64,000 nt of DNA from Stenotrophomonas sp. UBA2629 (GCA_002359895.1 DEOB01000004.1:217601-281600); one strand, 5' to 3'. Numbered from the stretch's first letter, positions 8,923 to 18,193 are shown. The notes: generated from the sequence alone by a model not told the origin. Made by a program: numbers and translations.

Positions 8923-9717
8923 ATGCTGCAAGCAACCATCGAAGGTATCGGTTTCTGGGGCAGCGGACTGGCCGACTGGGACAGTGCCTGCGCGCTGCTG
9001 CGCACCGGGGCTGTTGCGCAGGACACCGCGAGGCGGCCGTCGCCGCAGGTACTGGCCGCCAACGAACGCCGTCGTGCGCCGCTTACCGTGGCCGTTGCAC
9101 TGGAAGCGGCCATGGCCGCCTGCGAGGCTGCCGACCGCGTGCCATCAACCTTATCGTCGGTGTTCACCTCCACCCACGGCGAGCAGTCGATCACCGACTA
9201 CATGTGCACCACGTTGGCCGATGACCCGCGCGCCATCTCGCCGACCAAATTCCATAACTCGGTGCACAACGCAGCGGCCGGTTACTGGACCATCGGCACC
9301 GGCGCGCACACACCCAGCACCGCCATCAGCGCCGGGCCGCACAGCTTCGCCCAAGGTCTGCTGGAAGCCATGGTCCAGTTGCAGGCAGGGGAAGAAGCCG
9401 TGTTGCTGGTGGCCTACGATGGCCCCGGCAGCGGCGCCTTGGCGCAGGTTGCTCCCAGTGAGGGGCTGCTGGGCGTTGCCCTGGTGCTGTCGCGCATAGC
9501 GTGTGCCGGGCTGCCGACACTGCAGTTGGAGGTGCATCAGCAGAAGCCAGGCACCACGGCCGGTGACGAACCGACCGGCGCGCTTTCACATCGCCTGTGC
9601 GCCAATGCCATGCAACCTGCCCTACCGCTGCTGGAAGCCATTGCGCTGGACCAGGAAGAATTATGGATGCACGCCGGTCACCACCAGTGGTTCAGGCTGG
9701 GCATCCAGAATGATTGA
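8923..9717 (+). CDS. Beta-ketoacyl synthase-like chain-length factor (ApeC-like)
   Basis: 264 residues corresponding to the N-terminal half of a ketosynthase, with the stretch FTSTHGEQSITDYMC and the following HNSVHNAAAGYW, but no complete Cys-His-His set. In E. coli aryl-polyene synthesis such a protein (ApeC) pairs with the KS (ApeO) and sets chain length. Placement three bases after the KS fits that job. It overlaps the next gene by 8 nt, so KS, CLF and glycosyltransferase are translationally linked. Confidence 0.85.
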   Translation: MLQATIEGIGFWGSGLADWDSACALLRTGAVAQDTARRPSPQVLAANERRRAPLTVAVALEAAMAACEAADRVPSTLSSVFTSTHGEQSITDYMCTTLADDPRAISPTKFHNSVHNAAAGYWTIGTGAHTPSTAISAGPHSFAQGLLEAMVQLQAGEEAVLLVAYDGPGSGALAQVAPSEGLLGVALVLSRIACAGLPTLQLEVHQQKPGTTAGDEPTGALSHRLCANAMQPALPLLEAIALDQEELWMHAGHHQWFRLGIQND

Positions 9718-10510
9718 TACCGCCCCTCTATCGCCGAGCAATGTGGCCGTCGTGATACCTGCGCTCAATGAGGCGTTGCGTATCCGCGAGGTGGCAAGCG
9801 GTGTTCTGGCGGCGGGTTTTGAGCATGTCATCGTTGTTGATGACGGCTCCGATGACGGCACCGCGCAGTGTCTTGCCGGCCTGCCGCTCACCGTAGTGCA
9901 CCATGCCCAGCGCAAGGGCAAAGGTGAAGCGCTGCGCACGGGGTTTGCCGAGGCCATGCGCCGCGGCTTGTGCGGCGTATTGACCCTGGACGGTGATGGC
10001 CAGCATGCCGCTTCGGACCTGCCACGGCTGCTGGTCAGCGCCAACCGGCACCCGGGCTGCATCATCATCGGTGCGCGGTTGCGCAAGCGCGCTTCGCAGC
10101 CGCGTCACCGCCGCCTGGCCAATGCGCTGGGAGACTGGGGCATTGCTTGGGGCACGCATTACCAGGTGGTCGACAGCCAAAGCGGGCAACGCTTCTATCC
10201 GGCGGACGTCATCGCCCTGGGCAACATTCCCGCCGAAGGGTTTGTGTTCGAGGCGCAGGTCATGATCTCCGCCGCACGCCAATTGGGCACGCGCTGCGTG
10301 TCGGTGCCCATCGAATCGCGCTACCGCTGTGCCGACAGCGGCGAGCAGTTCCGCCCCAGCCACTTCCGGCCACTGCGTGACCTGTACTGCATCACCAGCC
10401 ATATCGTCCTGTTGGCCTTGCGCCATGGCCATGTCTGGCAGGTGTATCGCCGCATCCGCGCCAATCCACCGCTGATCGACGAGGAAGGCGCACAGCTTCC
10501 GACACCGTGA
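9710..10510 (+). CDS. Family 2 glycosyltransferase of the pigment cluster
   Basis: A 266-residue GT-A fold enzyme: VAVVIPALNEALRIREV near the N terminus, the metal/nucleotide-sugar site VVDDGSDDGT and the acceptor-side motif LDGDGQH. No membrane segment is obvious. In aryl-polyene clusters a GT2 protein is thought to attach a sugar or link the polyene to its lipid anchor; the exact donor and acceptor are unknown. Start at 9710 (MIDTAPL) overlaps the preceding stop by 8 nt; an earlier in-frame start would run through the CLF gene. Convergent with the ketoreductase gene 21 bases downstream. Confidence 0.85.
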   Translation: MIDTAPLSPSNVAVVIPALNEALRIREVASGVLAAGFEHVIVVDDGSDDGTAQCLAGLPLTVVHHAQRKGKGEALRTGFAEAMRRGLCGVLTLDGDGQHAASDLPRLLVSANRHPGCIIIGARLRKRASQPRHRRLANALGDWGIAWGTHYQVVDSQSGQRFYPADVIALGNIPAEGFVFEAQVMISAARQLGTRCVSVPIESRYRCADSGEQFRPSHFRPLRDLYCITSHIVLLALRHGHVWQVYRRIRANPPLIDEEGAQLPTP

Positions 10511-10531
10511 ACGGTGCCGGTGCACGCTGCG

Positions 10532-11260
10532 TCAGCCCATGCCGCCGTTGATGCCGATCACCTGGCCGTTGATGTAACCGGCCGCATCACTGCATAGAAA
10601 CGCCACCAGTGCTGCCACCTCTTCCGGTTTGCCTGCACGCGCAGCCGGCACCGCCTGTTTGATCATCTCCGGCGGAAACGCCTCCGCCGCCATCTGCCCC
10701 TCAATCACACCCGGTGCAACCACGTTGACGCTGATGCCACGGCTGGCCATCTCGCGTGCCAGCGACTTGCTCGCACCGTGCAACGCAGCCTTGGCGGCGG
10801 CGTAGTTGGTCTGTCCGCGATTGCCAAGCACCGCCGCTACCGACGACACACTGACAATGCGCCCCCAGCGCGTGCGCGCCATCGGCAGCAACAGCGGCTG
10901 GGTGACATGGAAGAAGCCGTGCAGGCTCACGTCGATCACCCGCTTCCATCGCTCCACGTCCATGCCGGCCATGGGTGCGTCGTCGTGAATGCCTGCGTTG
11001 TTGACCACAATCTGCACCGGGCCATCGGCCAACAGTATTTCCAGAGCGGCCGAGGTGGCATTGGCATCGGCTACATCAAACGCCACCGCCTGCGCGCTGC
11101 CACCGGCTTCGATGATCGCCTCCACCACCGCCTGCGCGCGCGCCAGATTTGCATTGGCGTGAACGATGACGTGAGCACCATCTGCCGCCAGCCTGCGGCA
11201 GATCGCACCGCCGATGTCGCCACTGCCGCCGGTGACCAGCGCGCGTCGTTGTCCGCTCAT
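10532..11260 (-). CDS. 3-oxoacyl-ACP reductase, SDR family (ApeQ/FabG-like)
   Basis: Ketoreductase step of polyene extension, NADPH-dependent. The 242-residue SDR has the cofactor motif GGSGDIGG near the N terminus, the NNAG motif at about 83-86 and the Ser-Tyr-Lys triad in SSVAAVLGNRGQTNYAAAK. Length is typical of FabG. It is the last gene of the - strand pigment operon, 31 bases after the dehydratase gene. A housekeeping FabG would sit in a fab cluster, so a dedicated pigment role is inferred from context. Confidence 0.9.
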   Translation of the reverse strand: MSGQRRALVTGGSGDIGGAICRRLAADGAHVIVHANANLARAQAVVEAIIEAGGSAQAVAFDVADANATSAALEILLADGPVQIVVNNAGIHDDAPMAGMDVERWKRVIDVSLHGFFHVTQPLLLPMARTRWGRIVSVSSVAAVLGNRGQTNYAAAKAALHGASKSLAREMASRGISVNVVAPGVIEGQMAAEAFPPEMIKQAVPAARAGKPEEVAALVAFLCSDAAGYINGQVIGINGGMG

Positions 11261-11291
11261 GAAGGGTGGCTCCTGCGTTGAAAGAAAAGAT

Positions 11292-11723
11292 TCACGGCAA
11301 CTGCAACATCACCGCCGCGCGCCCTTCGGCAAGCAACTGCTCGTGGTGATGGATGGCAAACGTGTATTGCTGACTGCCTTCGGCCTCCACCAGCACCTGT
11401 GCGGTGGCGCGCAGTGGCCCGGTGAGGTGATCAATGCGGGCGACATGCAGGCGCACATCGCGCAGTGCTACCAATACACCCGGGCGCACCGCACCGGCAT
11501 GCGCGCTCGTGCGTAAACCACCATGTACCGCCATGGACTGCGCACCGTATTCGCACAGATGGATGGCGCGCAGCTGCCCATCACAACGCAGTGGATGCGT
11601 TGGATCACGGTGATTGAATGCCTGCAGCGTTATGTCGGTGTCCGTCCATGCCAGCACTTCGTCCCACAGGCACATGCTGCCCTGGTGTGGCACCAGTTGA
11701 AGAATGCGCTCACGGCTGAGCAT
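11292..11723 (-). CDS. 3-hydroxyacyl-ACP dehydratase-like hotdog protein (ApeP-like)
   Basis: A 143-residue hotdog-fold protein beginning MLSRERILQLVPHQGSMCLW. In E. coli aryl-polyene synthesis ApeP forms a heterocomplex with ApeI; the second dehydratase of this operon lies at 15588-15887, so the same pairing is likely. The ATG at 11723 is 14 nt inside the end of the MMPL exporter gene, which favours translational coupling; a longer frame upstream would run deep into that gene and is rejected. Confidence 0.8.
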   Translation of the reverse strand: MLSRERILQLVPHQGSMCLWDEVLAWTDTDITLQAFNHRDPTHPLRCDGQLRAIHLCEYGAQSMAVHGGLRTSAHAGAVRPGVLVALRDVRLHVARIDHLTGPLRATAQVLVEAEGSQQYTFAIHHHEQLLAEGRAAVMLQLP

Positions 11724-14049
11724 TGCTTGCCTCCTGCCACGGATGACGCGACACCAGCAACGCCAGAACGAAGTTGCACACCACGCCCAACGCCACCGTG
11801 CTGCCAATGGCGCGCAATACAGGGATCGAAGACAGGCCGAGCAGGCTGAACACCAGCAGCGTCATCACGCTGCACACCAGCAGGCCGTGCAGCGTGCGCA
11901 GTTGATCGGCGTGCTTGTCACCGGCGTGTTCGAAGAACAAGCCGTAATCCAGCCCCAGCCCGGCAGCGAGAATCAGGCCAATAAGGTGGAACAGATTCAA
12001 CTCCACGCCCATGCCGCGCAGCACGGCCAACACCAGCAGCGTGGTCAACACCATCGGCAGCAGCACACGCACCACCCGCCGTGGCGAACGCAGCGCCACC
12101 CACACCGTTACCGAAAGCAGCAACACCGCAACCGCCAATGCCACCAGCACGCGGCCTCGGTATTCGGCCACCAGCGATTCGGAGGCGTCCTTCAGATCCA
12201 ACAGCTGTGCGCCCTGCAACTGCGCAGTCGCCGCGACCGCAGCCACATCGTTCAAACCACTCAACGACACCAACGCGATGGCATGGTCTTTACTCTGCAA
12301 CAGCAGGCCATCTATCGCCGTGGCCAGCGGTGTGCCGTGCAGATCCTGCGGCTGCAGGGCGGGCGCGGTACGTGCGGCGGCCACATCGGCAACAAATGGC
12401 TCGAAAGCATCGCTGCGGAACGGCGTATCCGATACCGCAGCGCCCAAGGCGCTGCGTAACGCAGCCTGGTCAGGCAGCTGCTGCTGACGCTGCTGTTGCG
12501 TGGCGGCACTTGGCAGGTAGCGCGCCGCCATGTCGTAGCGATCCAGCGCACCGCGTGCCACCAGTTCGTCCAGCGCCGGTCGCATGCGCTCACTTGCACC
12601 CAGAACGGCCTGCGCATCCGCGCCGTGGATGGCGACGACATAACGCACATCCGGCGCACCCAGTTCGCTGCGCAGTTCCGCGTCGCGCTTGAGATCCTGC
12701 GGGTCCACCGGCGTCAAACGGCCAAGATCGTTCTGCCAGAACGGGCCCGGTGCCCACATCACCACCGCCATCGCCGCCAATGCCATCAGCAACAGTGACC
12801 AACGTGGGCGCGGCAACCGACGGGTGTGCGCCCACAGCCGCGCAAGCATCAACGAATCGGCAAGGTCACGGCGTGGCGGATCAACCAATGCCGGCAGCAG
12901 ATAACGCGTGGTCAGCGCAGCAGTGGCCAACGCGGTGATGGTGAACACCGACAACTGGCGCAGGCCATCCACACCGGAAAACAGAAACGTCAGGTAGGCG
13001 ATGCAGGTGGCAATGACGCCGGTACCCAGCGTCGGCCACAGCGCGCGCACGTTGTCCCATGACGAACGACCGGGGCGCTCATGACTGAAGAAATGAATCG
13101 GGTAATCCTGCACCACGCCGATCAAGGTGAAGCCAAACGCGATGGTGATGCCGTGCACGCCATCAAAGCCGATCGCCACCGCCGCCAGCCCGGCCAGCCC
13201 GGCACTGGCCAGCGGCAGAAAGCCGAGAATCGGCATCTTCCAGCTGCGGTAGGCAACCCACAGCAGCAGGATCATGCCGAGGGTGTCGAGCATGCCGATG
13301 GTGCTGGCTTCCTTGGCGGTGCGGTTGCCGATTTTCACCGAGAACGCACCCGGCCCACTCAGTTCGATACGGCTGCCACTGTCGGCAGACACGCTGGCGA
13401 AGGTGTTGTTGATGACATCCACCGCCTGCTGCTGCGCGCCCGGGTCAAACCCCGCTGCGCGCGTCTGCAGCAGCAACAACGCCTGGGTGCCGGTGCGGTC
13501 GAACCAGACCTCATCAATCCGCTGCGGCGCGGTGGCCGGCTGCAGGGACTCTGCCACCTGCAATGTCTGCAGCGTAGGGTCCGACGACAGCAGCGGCTCG
13601 ATCAACGCGCCTGCCGGTGAACCCAGATCCTGCAGGCGCGCCTGCAGTTCATCACGCAAGGTTGCGGTGGTGAAGGCATCCTCGGGCAGCGCCTGCATCA
13701 GATACCGGTACGGCAACAACCGTGCGGGAAACGCCTCAAGGCCCGCCTGCTCACCATTGGCCACCAGTTCAAACTGTGCATCACCGGCAAGCTGCGCGCG
13801 CAGTTCACGCGACTGCGCGGCCAACTGCTCCGGTGTCGCGCCGGACAACGCAACCAGCAGCAGGCGCGCGCCCGGGCCTTCGCCCAGTTCGTCCAGCAAC
13901 AGCTTCTGTGCAGGCGTGCGCGCATCGGGCATGAACTTGCGCAGGTCGCCACTGACCTGGATGCGTGCGCTGATCCACGCAGTCAGCAGGCCAAGCAGCA
14001 ACAGCCAGACAATGGCCAGCGCGATACGTTTGCCCGACGTCAATTTCAA
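11710..14049 (-). CDS. MMPL/RND-type lipid exporter of the pigment cluster
   Basis: A 779-residue inner-membrane transporter with two halves, each with one leading membrane helix, a large periplasmic loop and five further helices, as in MMPL family exporters. Visible helices include IALAIVWLLLLGLLTAWISA at the N terminus and the block around 250-380. It probably moves the finished aryl polyene or its lipid conjugate across the inner membrane, handing it to the LolA-like carrier encoded just upstream. Starts four bases inside the end of that gene (ATGA overlap). Confidence 0.88.
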   Translation of the reverse strand: MKLTSGKRIALAIVWLLLLGLLTAWISARIQVSGDLRKFMPDARTPAQKLLLDELGEGPGARLLLVALSGATPEQLAAQSRELRAQLAGDAQFELVANGEQAGLEAFPARLLPYRYLMQALPEDAFTTATLRDELQARLQDLGSPAGALIEPLLSSDPTLQTLQVAESLQPATAPQRIDEVWFDRTGTQALLLLQTRAAGFDPGAQQQAVDVINNTFASVSADSGSRIELSGPGAFSVKIGNRTAKEASTIGMLDTLGMILLLWVAYRSWKMPILGFLPLASAGLAGLAAVAIGFDGVHGITIAFGFTLIGVVQDYPIHFFSHERPGRSSWDNVRALWPTLGTGVIATCIAYLTFLFSGVDGLRQLSVFTITALATAALTTRYLLPALVDPPRRDLADSLMLARLWAHTRRLPRPRWSLLLMALAAMAVVMWAPGPFWQNDLGRLTPVDPQDLKRDAELRSELGAPDVRYVVAIHGADAQAVLGASERMRPALDELVARGALDRYDMAARYLPSAATQQQRQQQLPDQAALRSALGAAVSDTPFRSDAFEPFVADVAAARTAPALQPQDLHGTPLATAIDGLLLQSKDHAIALVSLSGLNDVAAVAATAQLQGAQLLDLKDASESLVAEYRGRVLVALAVAVLLLSVTVWVALRSPRRVVRVLLPMVLTTLLVLAVLRGMGVELNLFHLIGLILAAGLGLDYGLFFEHAGDKHADQLRTLHGLLVCSVMTLLVFSLLGLSSIPVLRAIGSTVALGVVCNFVLALLVSRHPWQEASNAQP

Positions 14050-14711
14050 CGCGCGCCACCGTCATGACACAACGCGGCCAGGGCATCGGCTTGGCGCAGC
14101 CCGGCAGCAGTGGTGGCGGCACCGCCCAACAACGTGCGCTGCACATCGCCCTTGGATGGCTGTGTTTCGATGCAGCGCAGTTCGCGGCCCTGACCAAGCA
14201 GGGTCACCGAGCGCACCCGCCGTTCCAACGCTTCGGCCTTGGGGGTGAGCACCAGCTGCCAATGCTGGGCAGTGCCGGACGGCTGCAGCCGGTAACGCTG
14301 CTCCAATGCGGCGACATCGCCCGATAACATTGCGCCGAAGCTGGCCTGCAGGTCCGCAAGTTCGGGCACACGCTGCAGCGAAAACACACGCGGCGGCTTG
14401 CCGCTGCGGGCGATGGTGACCTGGTTGCCGGCAATGGTGGTGGTTTCGGCATACGGCGCACGGACATCGCGCACCAGCGTGTTGGCATCGGGACGCCGGT
14501 ACTGGCCTTCCACCCGCAACGGCTCTTTCAGCAATGCCGAACCGCGCAGCTCGACGAAGCCGGTCTGGCTGGGCACCGGCTGCGCCAGCTGGCGCAGGAT
14601 GGCTGCGGCGTCAATTTCCTGGGCCTGCACCTGGGTCGCCATGCCGCACAGCAGGAGCAGCAACGTGCCTGAAAGCAGAAAGTGACGACGCTTGTTGATG
14701 CCAGAAATCAT
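14046..14711 (-). CDS. LolA-like outer-membrane lipoprotein carrier protein
   Basis: 221 residues with a clear signal peptide (HFLLSGTLLLLLCGMATQVQAQ) and a LolA-type fold expected to carry hydrophobic cargo across the periplasm. Aryl-polyene clusters typically encode one such protein next to an MMPL exporter. Start at 14711 is required to retain the signal peptide; this places the first 101 nt inside the 3' end of the acyltransferase gene, an unusually long overlap. Later ATGs (for example 14642) would remove the signal. Confidence 0.85.
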   Translation of the reverse strand: MISGINKRRHFLLSGTLLLLLCGMATQVQAQEIDAAAILRQLAQPVPSQTGFVELRGSALLKEPLRVEGQYRRPDANTLVRDVRAPYAETTTIAGNQVTIARSGKPPRVFSLQRVPELADLQASFGAMLSGDVAALEQRYRLQPSGTAQHWQLVLTPKAEALERRVRSVTLLGQGRELRCIETQPSKGDVQRTLLGGAATTAAGLRQADALAALCHDGGAR

Positions 14712-15591
14712 AGAAATTGAACCAGTTGTAAGGGGCGGCCCGCAGGTGGTGTTCCAGCCTGCCGACATAACGGTGAACAAGCGCCGACAGCGTGGCAGCG
14801 CGCGTGGCCCGTGGAATCTCCACAAGCGACTGGAACGGCTCGAACAGGAGATCGTAACGATTGCCGCCACGGTACAGCCCAAACGCCAACATCACCGGCG
14901 CCTTCAGCACGCCGGCCAGCAACCACGGCGTTGCCGGGAATGCTGCTGTTTCGCCCAGCAATGGCGCGTGGACGGCCATTTCGCCGGGGCGGATGCGGTC
15001 TACCAGCAGCGACACCATCGCACCCTCCTGCAGCGCCTGCTGGATGGCAAGCGCCACCGTCGGCCCATCCTGGCCAGCGTCGATGATGCCAGCGGCCAGC
15101 GCAGGGTCCAGCTCGGCCAACAACTCGGTGATGGCCGCGTTGTGCGAACGGTCCATCAGCACCCGCAGCTTCAGGTCGGGGCGCAACCGCGAAAGCGCGC
15201 GCAGCGCGTCGAAGCTGCCCAGGTGCGAGCCGAACACCAGCACACCTTGGCCCTCGTCCAACGTTGCCAGCAGGTGCTCGGTGCCTTCGGTGTGGATATC
15301 GAAAAGATTCAGCCGGCCCGCCAGCATGAACACCCGGTCCAGGATGGTGCAGGCGAAGGTATGGATGTGGCGGGCAACGTCACCGCAGCGCACTGGCCGC
15401 GCCAGTACACGCCGCAGGTAATCACGCGAAGCACGCCGTTCACTGCCACGCACGCAGTAGAAATAAGCGGTGATGGGATACAGACATGCGCGGGCCACAC
15501 GACGCCCGCCATGGCGCGCGATCGCGCCGATCAAACGGATGCCGGCGCGGCTACCGCCTTCAGGCCTGTGCTTCCAGTCTGCCGTGTTCAC
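14611..15591 (-). CDS. Lysophospholipid/lipid A-type acyltransferase of the pigment cluster
   Basis: A 326-residue LPLAT-family protein with the catalytic HX4D motif in GSHLGSFDALR at about 122 and the family's C-terminal NWFNFYDFW. It probably transfers an acyl or aryl-polyenoyl group to a lipid or sugar-lipid. After NFYDFW the protein carries a tail of about 29 residues encoded entirely in the overlap with the LolA-like gene; that tail is not conserved-looking. Starts inside the stop of the neighbouring dehydratase frame (4-nt ATGA overlap at 15588-15591). Confidence 0.88.
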   Translation of the reverse strand: MNTADWKHRPEGGSRAGIRLIGAIARHGGRRVARACLYPITAYFYCVRGSERRASRDYLRRVLARPVRCGDVARHIHTFACTILDRVFMLAGRLNLFDIHTEGTEHLLATLDEGQGVLVFGSHLGSFDALRALSRLRPDLKLRVLMDRSHNAAITELLAELDPALAAGIIDAGQDGPTVALAIQQALQEGAMVSLLVDRIRPGEMAVHAPLLGETAAFPATPWLLAGVLKAPVMLAFGLYRGGNRYDLLFEPFQSLVEIPRATRAATLSALVHRYVGRLEHHLRAAPYNWFNFYDFWHQQASSLSAFRHVAAPAVRHGDPGAGPGN

Positions 15592-15887
15592 GGCTGCACT
15601 CCGGCAACCTCCAGCACCAGCTCGCCGCGCACCAGCAGGTCGGCATCACGCAGCACCCGGAACTTCCAGCGCGGCGCCTGTCCTTCCAACTCGACCCGCG
15701 CGCTTTGGCCCGGCAACAGCGGCGCCATGAATTTCACCTGCGGCAGACGCAGGTTACCCACTTCCACGCCACATTCGGCTTCGACCGCACGCAGCACCTG
15801 CTCCAGCAGCACCACACCGGGCACCAGCGGCCGCCCCGGGAAGTGACCCGGCAAGCTGGGGTGGCTGGGAGCGATGGTGAACTGCAT
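15588..15887 (-). CDS. 3-hydroxyacyl-ACP dehydratase, FabZ-like hotdog (ApeI-like)
   Basis: 99 residues with a FabZ-like core, HPSLPGHFPGRPLVPGVVLL, carrying the catalytic-side His. Shorter than FabZ (about 145), as in ApeI-type proteins. It should remove water from the 3-hydroxyacyl-ACP to make each conjugated double bond. Start taken at ATG 15887 (MQFTIAPSH); the frame extends upstream without family features and would overlap the membrane-protein gene. Coupled to the acyltransferase gene by a 4-nt overlap. Confidence 0.85.
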   Translation of the reverse strand: MQFTIAPSHPSLPGHFPGRPLVPGVVLLEQVLRAVEAECGVEVGNLRLPQVKFMAPLLPGQSARVELEGQAPRWKFRVLRDADLLVRGELVLEVAGVQP

Positions 15888-15936
15888 GGCATCCGACAGA
15901 CGGGCTGGGCGCACAGGATACCGGCAGGCCGCAGGC

Positions 15937-16665
15937 TCAGCGCAGCAGCGTGCGCCAGAACCCCGGCCCCAACTGCGCCATCTGGCGCATGAAATCCAAT
16001 GCATTGCGGTAGGGCCGCTGCGGGAACAGCCGTGTACGCACCGCATATTCCAGCGCAAAAAAGCCGCCGATCAGCCCCCAATCGGCAATATTTGCCACCC
16101 ACGACCATTGCTCGTGGCTCAGCGGCCACCACGGCTGGATGCCAAATGCCGCCAGCAGGCCATTGGGCACCGCACTCATCGCCAAAGCCAGGTTGATGCT
16201 GGCCAGCAAGGTCAGCACCAGCGCCCAGGCAGCCGTCAGCCGTCGCGAGTAACGCTCAAGCGCTTCGGTCATCGGCATGCCGGCGCGTGCATGCAGCGCC
16301 CGCACGATGCCGCTGATCAACGGCGTCCGCCCCGCCAGCAGCGAGCGCGCAAAACCCCAGGCCACCAGCAGCGGGAACACCACCGGCGGTGCCAACAGCA
16401 GCATCCACGCCGCCGAAGACGCACCCAGCCGATACAGCAGCACCAGCGCCACCAGCAGGACCGCCCATGCCCAGGCCCGCGCCACCGATAGCGGTTTCAG
16501 CAGACACAACACCACCAGCCCGGCCAACGCCGCGGCCGCCCACATGCCCTCGCTCCGCAGGCTGGCCATGTGCGACAGCACCGGGTAGGCCAGCAACAGA
16601 ACCAGCCGTAATACGGCCAACATCCCCGGCTCGCTGCCAGATTCCTGCTTTGCAGCGCCCATCAC
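15937..16665 (-). CDS. Integral membrane protein of aryl-polyene cluster (COG4648-like)
   Basis: 242 residues with five to six hydrophobic segments (VLRLVLLLAYPVLSHMASL, AAALAGLVVLCLLKPL, WAWAVLLVALVLLY and others). Membrane proteins of this length and place are a constant part of aryl-polyene clusters; their job is not established. It starts two bases after the ACP stop codon, so it belongs to the same operon. Family assignment rests on context and topology more than on a sequence motif. Confidence 0.75.
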   Translation of the reverse strand: MMGAAKQESGSEPGMLAVLRLVLLLAYPVLSHMASLRSEGMWAAAALAGLVVLCLLKPLSVARAWAWAVLLVALVLLYRLGASSAAWMLLLAPPVVFPLLVAWGFARSLLAGRTPLISGIVRALHARAGMPMTEALERYSRRLTAAWALVLTLLASINLALAMSAVPNGLLAAFGIQPWWPLSHEQWSWVANIADWGLIGGFFALEYAVRTRLFPQRPYRNALDFMRQMAQLGPGFWRTLLR

Positions 16666-16667
16666 GG

Positions 16668-16937
16668 TCAGGCGGTCTTGTTCGCCTGGACGTGCGCCGA
16701 CAGCGCCCGCAGCGAGGCAAAGATGCGGCGGTTTTCATCGTTGTCCGAACGCAGCTGGAAGCCATAACGCTTGCTGATGGCCAGTGCCAGCTCCAGTGCG
16801 TCGATCGAATCCAGGCCAAGCCCGTCGTTGAACAGCGCGGCCTCCGGATCGATCTGGCCGGCGTCCACGTCTTCCAGGTTCAGGCTCTCAACCAGCAGTT
16901 CGGCCAGCTCGCGCTCGGCTTCAGTTTGTTGCGACAT
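16668..16937 (-). CDS. Acyl carrier protein of the pigment cluster (XanC/ApeE-like)
   Basis: An 89-residue acidic ACP; the phosphopantetheine Ser lies in GLGLDSIDALELAL at about residue 44. First gene of the - strand operon (ACP, membrane protein, dehydratase, acyltransferase, LolA-like, MMPL, dehydratase, ketoreductase). In Xanthomonas the ligase XanA2 is reported to load hydroxybenzoate onto the ACP XanC; this gene is the likely counterpart. Start at 16937 (MSQQTEAE); an upstream in-frame start would add 19 non-ACP residues. E. coli clusters have two ACPs, this one has only one. Confidence 0.88.
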   Translation of the reverse strand: MSQQTEAERELAELLVESLNLEDVDAGQIDPEAALFNDGLGLDSIDALELALAISKRYGFQLRSDNDENRRIFASLRALSAHVQANKTA

Positions 16938-17135
16938 TTGCACTTCCGCGATACAGAAAGGCGCAACGATCCGGCATCCCCGCCATCCGCGCAACCATGG
17001 TCAACACGGCTGGCAGGCTATCATTAGGGCTTGTGCAATACCGATATGCCGTGCAATGACGTCGATGCTTCGCCCCAGCCCTGCCCTCCTGCAATGTCCT
17101 CAACACGCCGTGGCCCCGCGTGAGGAGCGCTGCCG

Positions 17136-18146
17136 ATGAATGCGCAGACCACGCCCCCGCTGGCTGCAACCCTGCAGGTGGACTACGCCGATCCGGCGCA
17201 GCTGGACGCGTTGCTGGCCGACACCCACGTGTTGGCCATCTTCGGCTTCAAGGCCGGCAACGACGCGCCACCCACCGATGACCCGCGCTATCTGCAGGTG
17301 GGTCTTGAACCGGAAGGTGACGCCAAGCTCGAAGTCTGGCGCAGCGCTTACCCGGTCAGCAGCGGCCGCGACGCCAACGGGGTGGCATGGGCCAGCGATG
17401 GCGCACTGATGTTCGGCGCGCTGCAGGTGGATGAGGCAGCGCACACCGACATCACCGGCGCTGCCGAACACACCTACACGCAGTTGATGGCCGCGCTTCC
17501 CGCACACGGCTACCCGCACCTGCTGCGCATCTGGAACTACATGGATGCCATCACCGAAGGCGACGGTGATGATGAGCGCTATCGCCATTTCAGCATCGGC
17601 CGCGCACGTGGTATCGGCACCATCAACACCGGTACCTTGCCGGCCGCCACGGCCATCGGCCGCAGGGATGGCGTCAAGGTTCTGCAGGTTTACTGGCTGG
17701 CCGCACGCACGCCGGGCACGCCGCTGGAGAACCCACGCCAGGTCAGCGCCTACCGTTACCCGCGCCAGTACGGCCCGCAGTCGCCCAGCTTTGCCCGTGC
17801 ACTGGTCGCCGCGCCCGGCAGCGCCCTGCCGCTGCTGTTGTCCGGCACCGCCAGCGTCGTGGGCCACGCCACCTTGCATGGCGACTCCACGCTGCGGCAG
17901 CTGCACGAAACCTTCAACAATTTCGAAGCGCTGATCGGCGTGGCACGCAGCCGCATGCCCGAGCTGCCACCGCACTTCGGCAGCGGCAGCCGGCTGAAGG
18001 TGTATGTACACGATGCTGCGGAAATCCCGGCAGTGCGGCAGGCATTGGCCAGCCATCTGTCAGCGGATGTGCCTTACATCGTGCTGTTGGCCACCGTGTG
18101 CCGGCGCGATCTGCGCATCGAAATCGACGGCGTCCACGGCGGCTGA
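17136..18146 (+). CDS. xanB2: Chorismatase XanB2 (3-/4-hydroxybenzoate synthase)
   Basis: 336 residues of the FkbO/Hyg5/XanB2 chorismate-hydrolysing family. XanB2 turns chorismate into 3-hydroxybenzoate and 4-hydroxybenzoate, precursors of xanthomonadin and ubiquinone in Xanthomonas. Seen in the sequence: full family length and the blocks LLRIWNYMDAITEGDGDDERY and GTINTGTLPAATAIGR split across about 125-170, and FNNFEALI near residue 265. GAGGAG lies ten bases before the ATG. Divergent from the ACP operon and convergent with the ligase gene. It replaces the ammonia lyase that supplies the aryl starter in E. coli-type clusters. Confidence 0.92.
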   Translation: MNAQTTPPLAATLQVDYADPAQLDALLADTHVLAIFGFKAGNDAPPTDDPRYLQVGLEPEGDAKLEVWRSAYPVSSGRDANGVAWASDGALMFGALQVDEAAHTDITGAAEHTYTQLMAALPAHGYPHLLRIWNYMDAITEGDGDDERYRHFSIGRARGIGTINTGTLPAATAIGRRDGVKVLQVYWLAARTPGTPLENPRQVSAYRYPRQYGPQSPSFARALVAAPGSALPLLLSGTASVVGHATLHGDSTLRQLHETFNNFEALIGVARSRMPELPPHFGSGSRLKVYVHDAAEIPAVRQALASHLSADVPYIVLLATVCRRDLRIEIDGVHGG

Positions 18147-18165
18147 CGCCGCACACTTTCAACGC

Positions 18166-18189
18166 ACGGCTGCACACACGCGCAGCCGT
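18166..18189. terminator. Hairpin between convergent xanB2 and ligase gene
   Basis: An 8-bp stem ACGGCTGC/GCAGCCGT with a loop of eight bases, in the 47-base gap between two converging genes. No run of U follows on either strand, so it is at best a weak bidirectional terminator. Confidence 0.45.
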
Positions 18190-18193
18190 CAGC

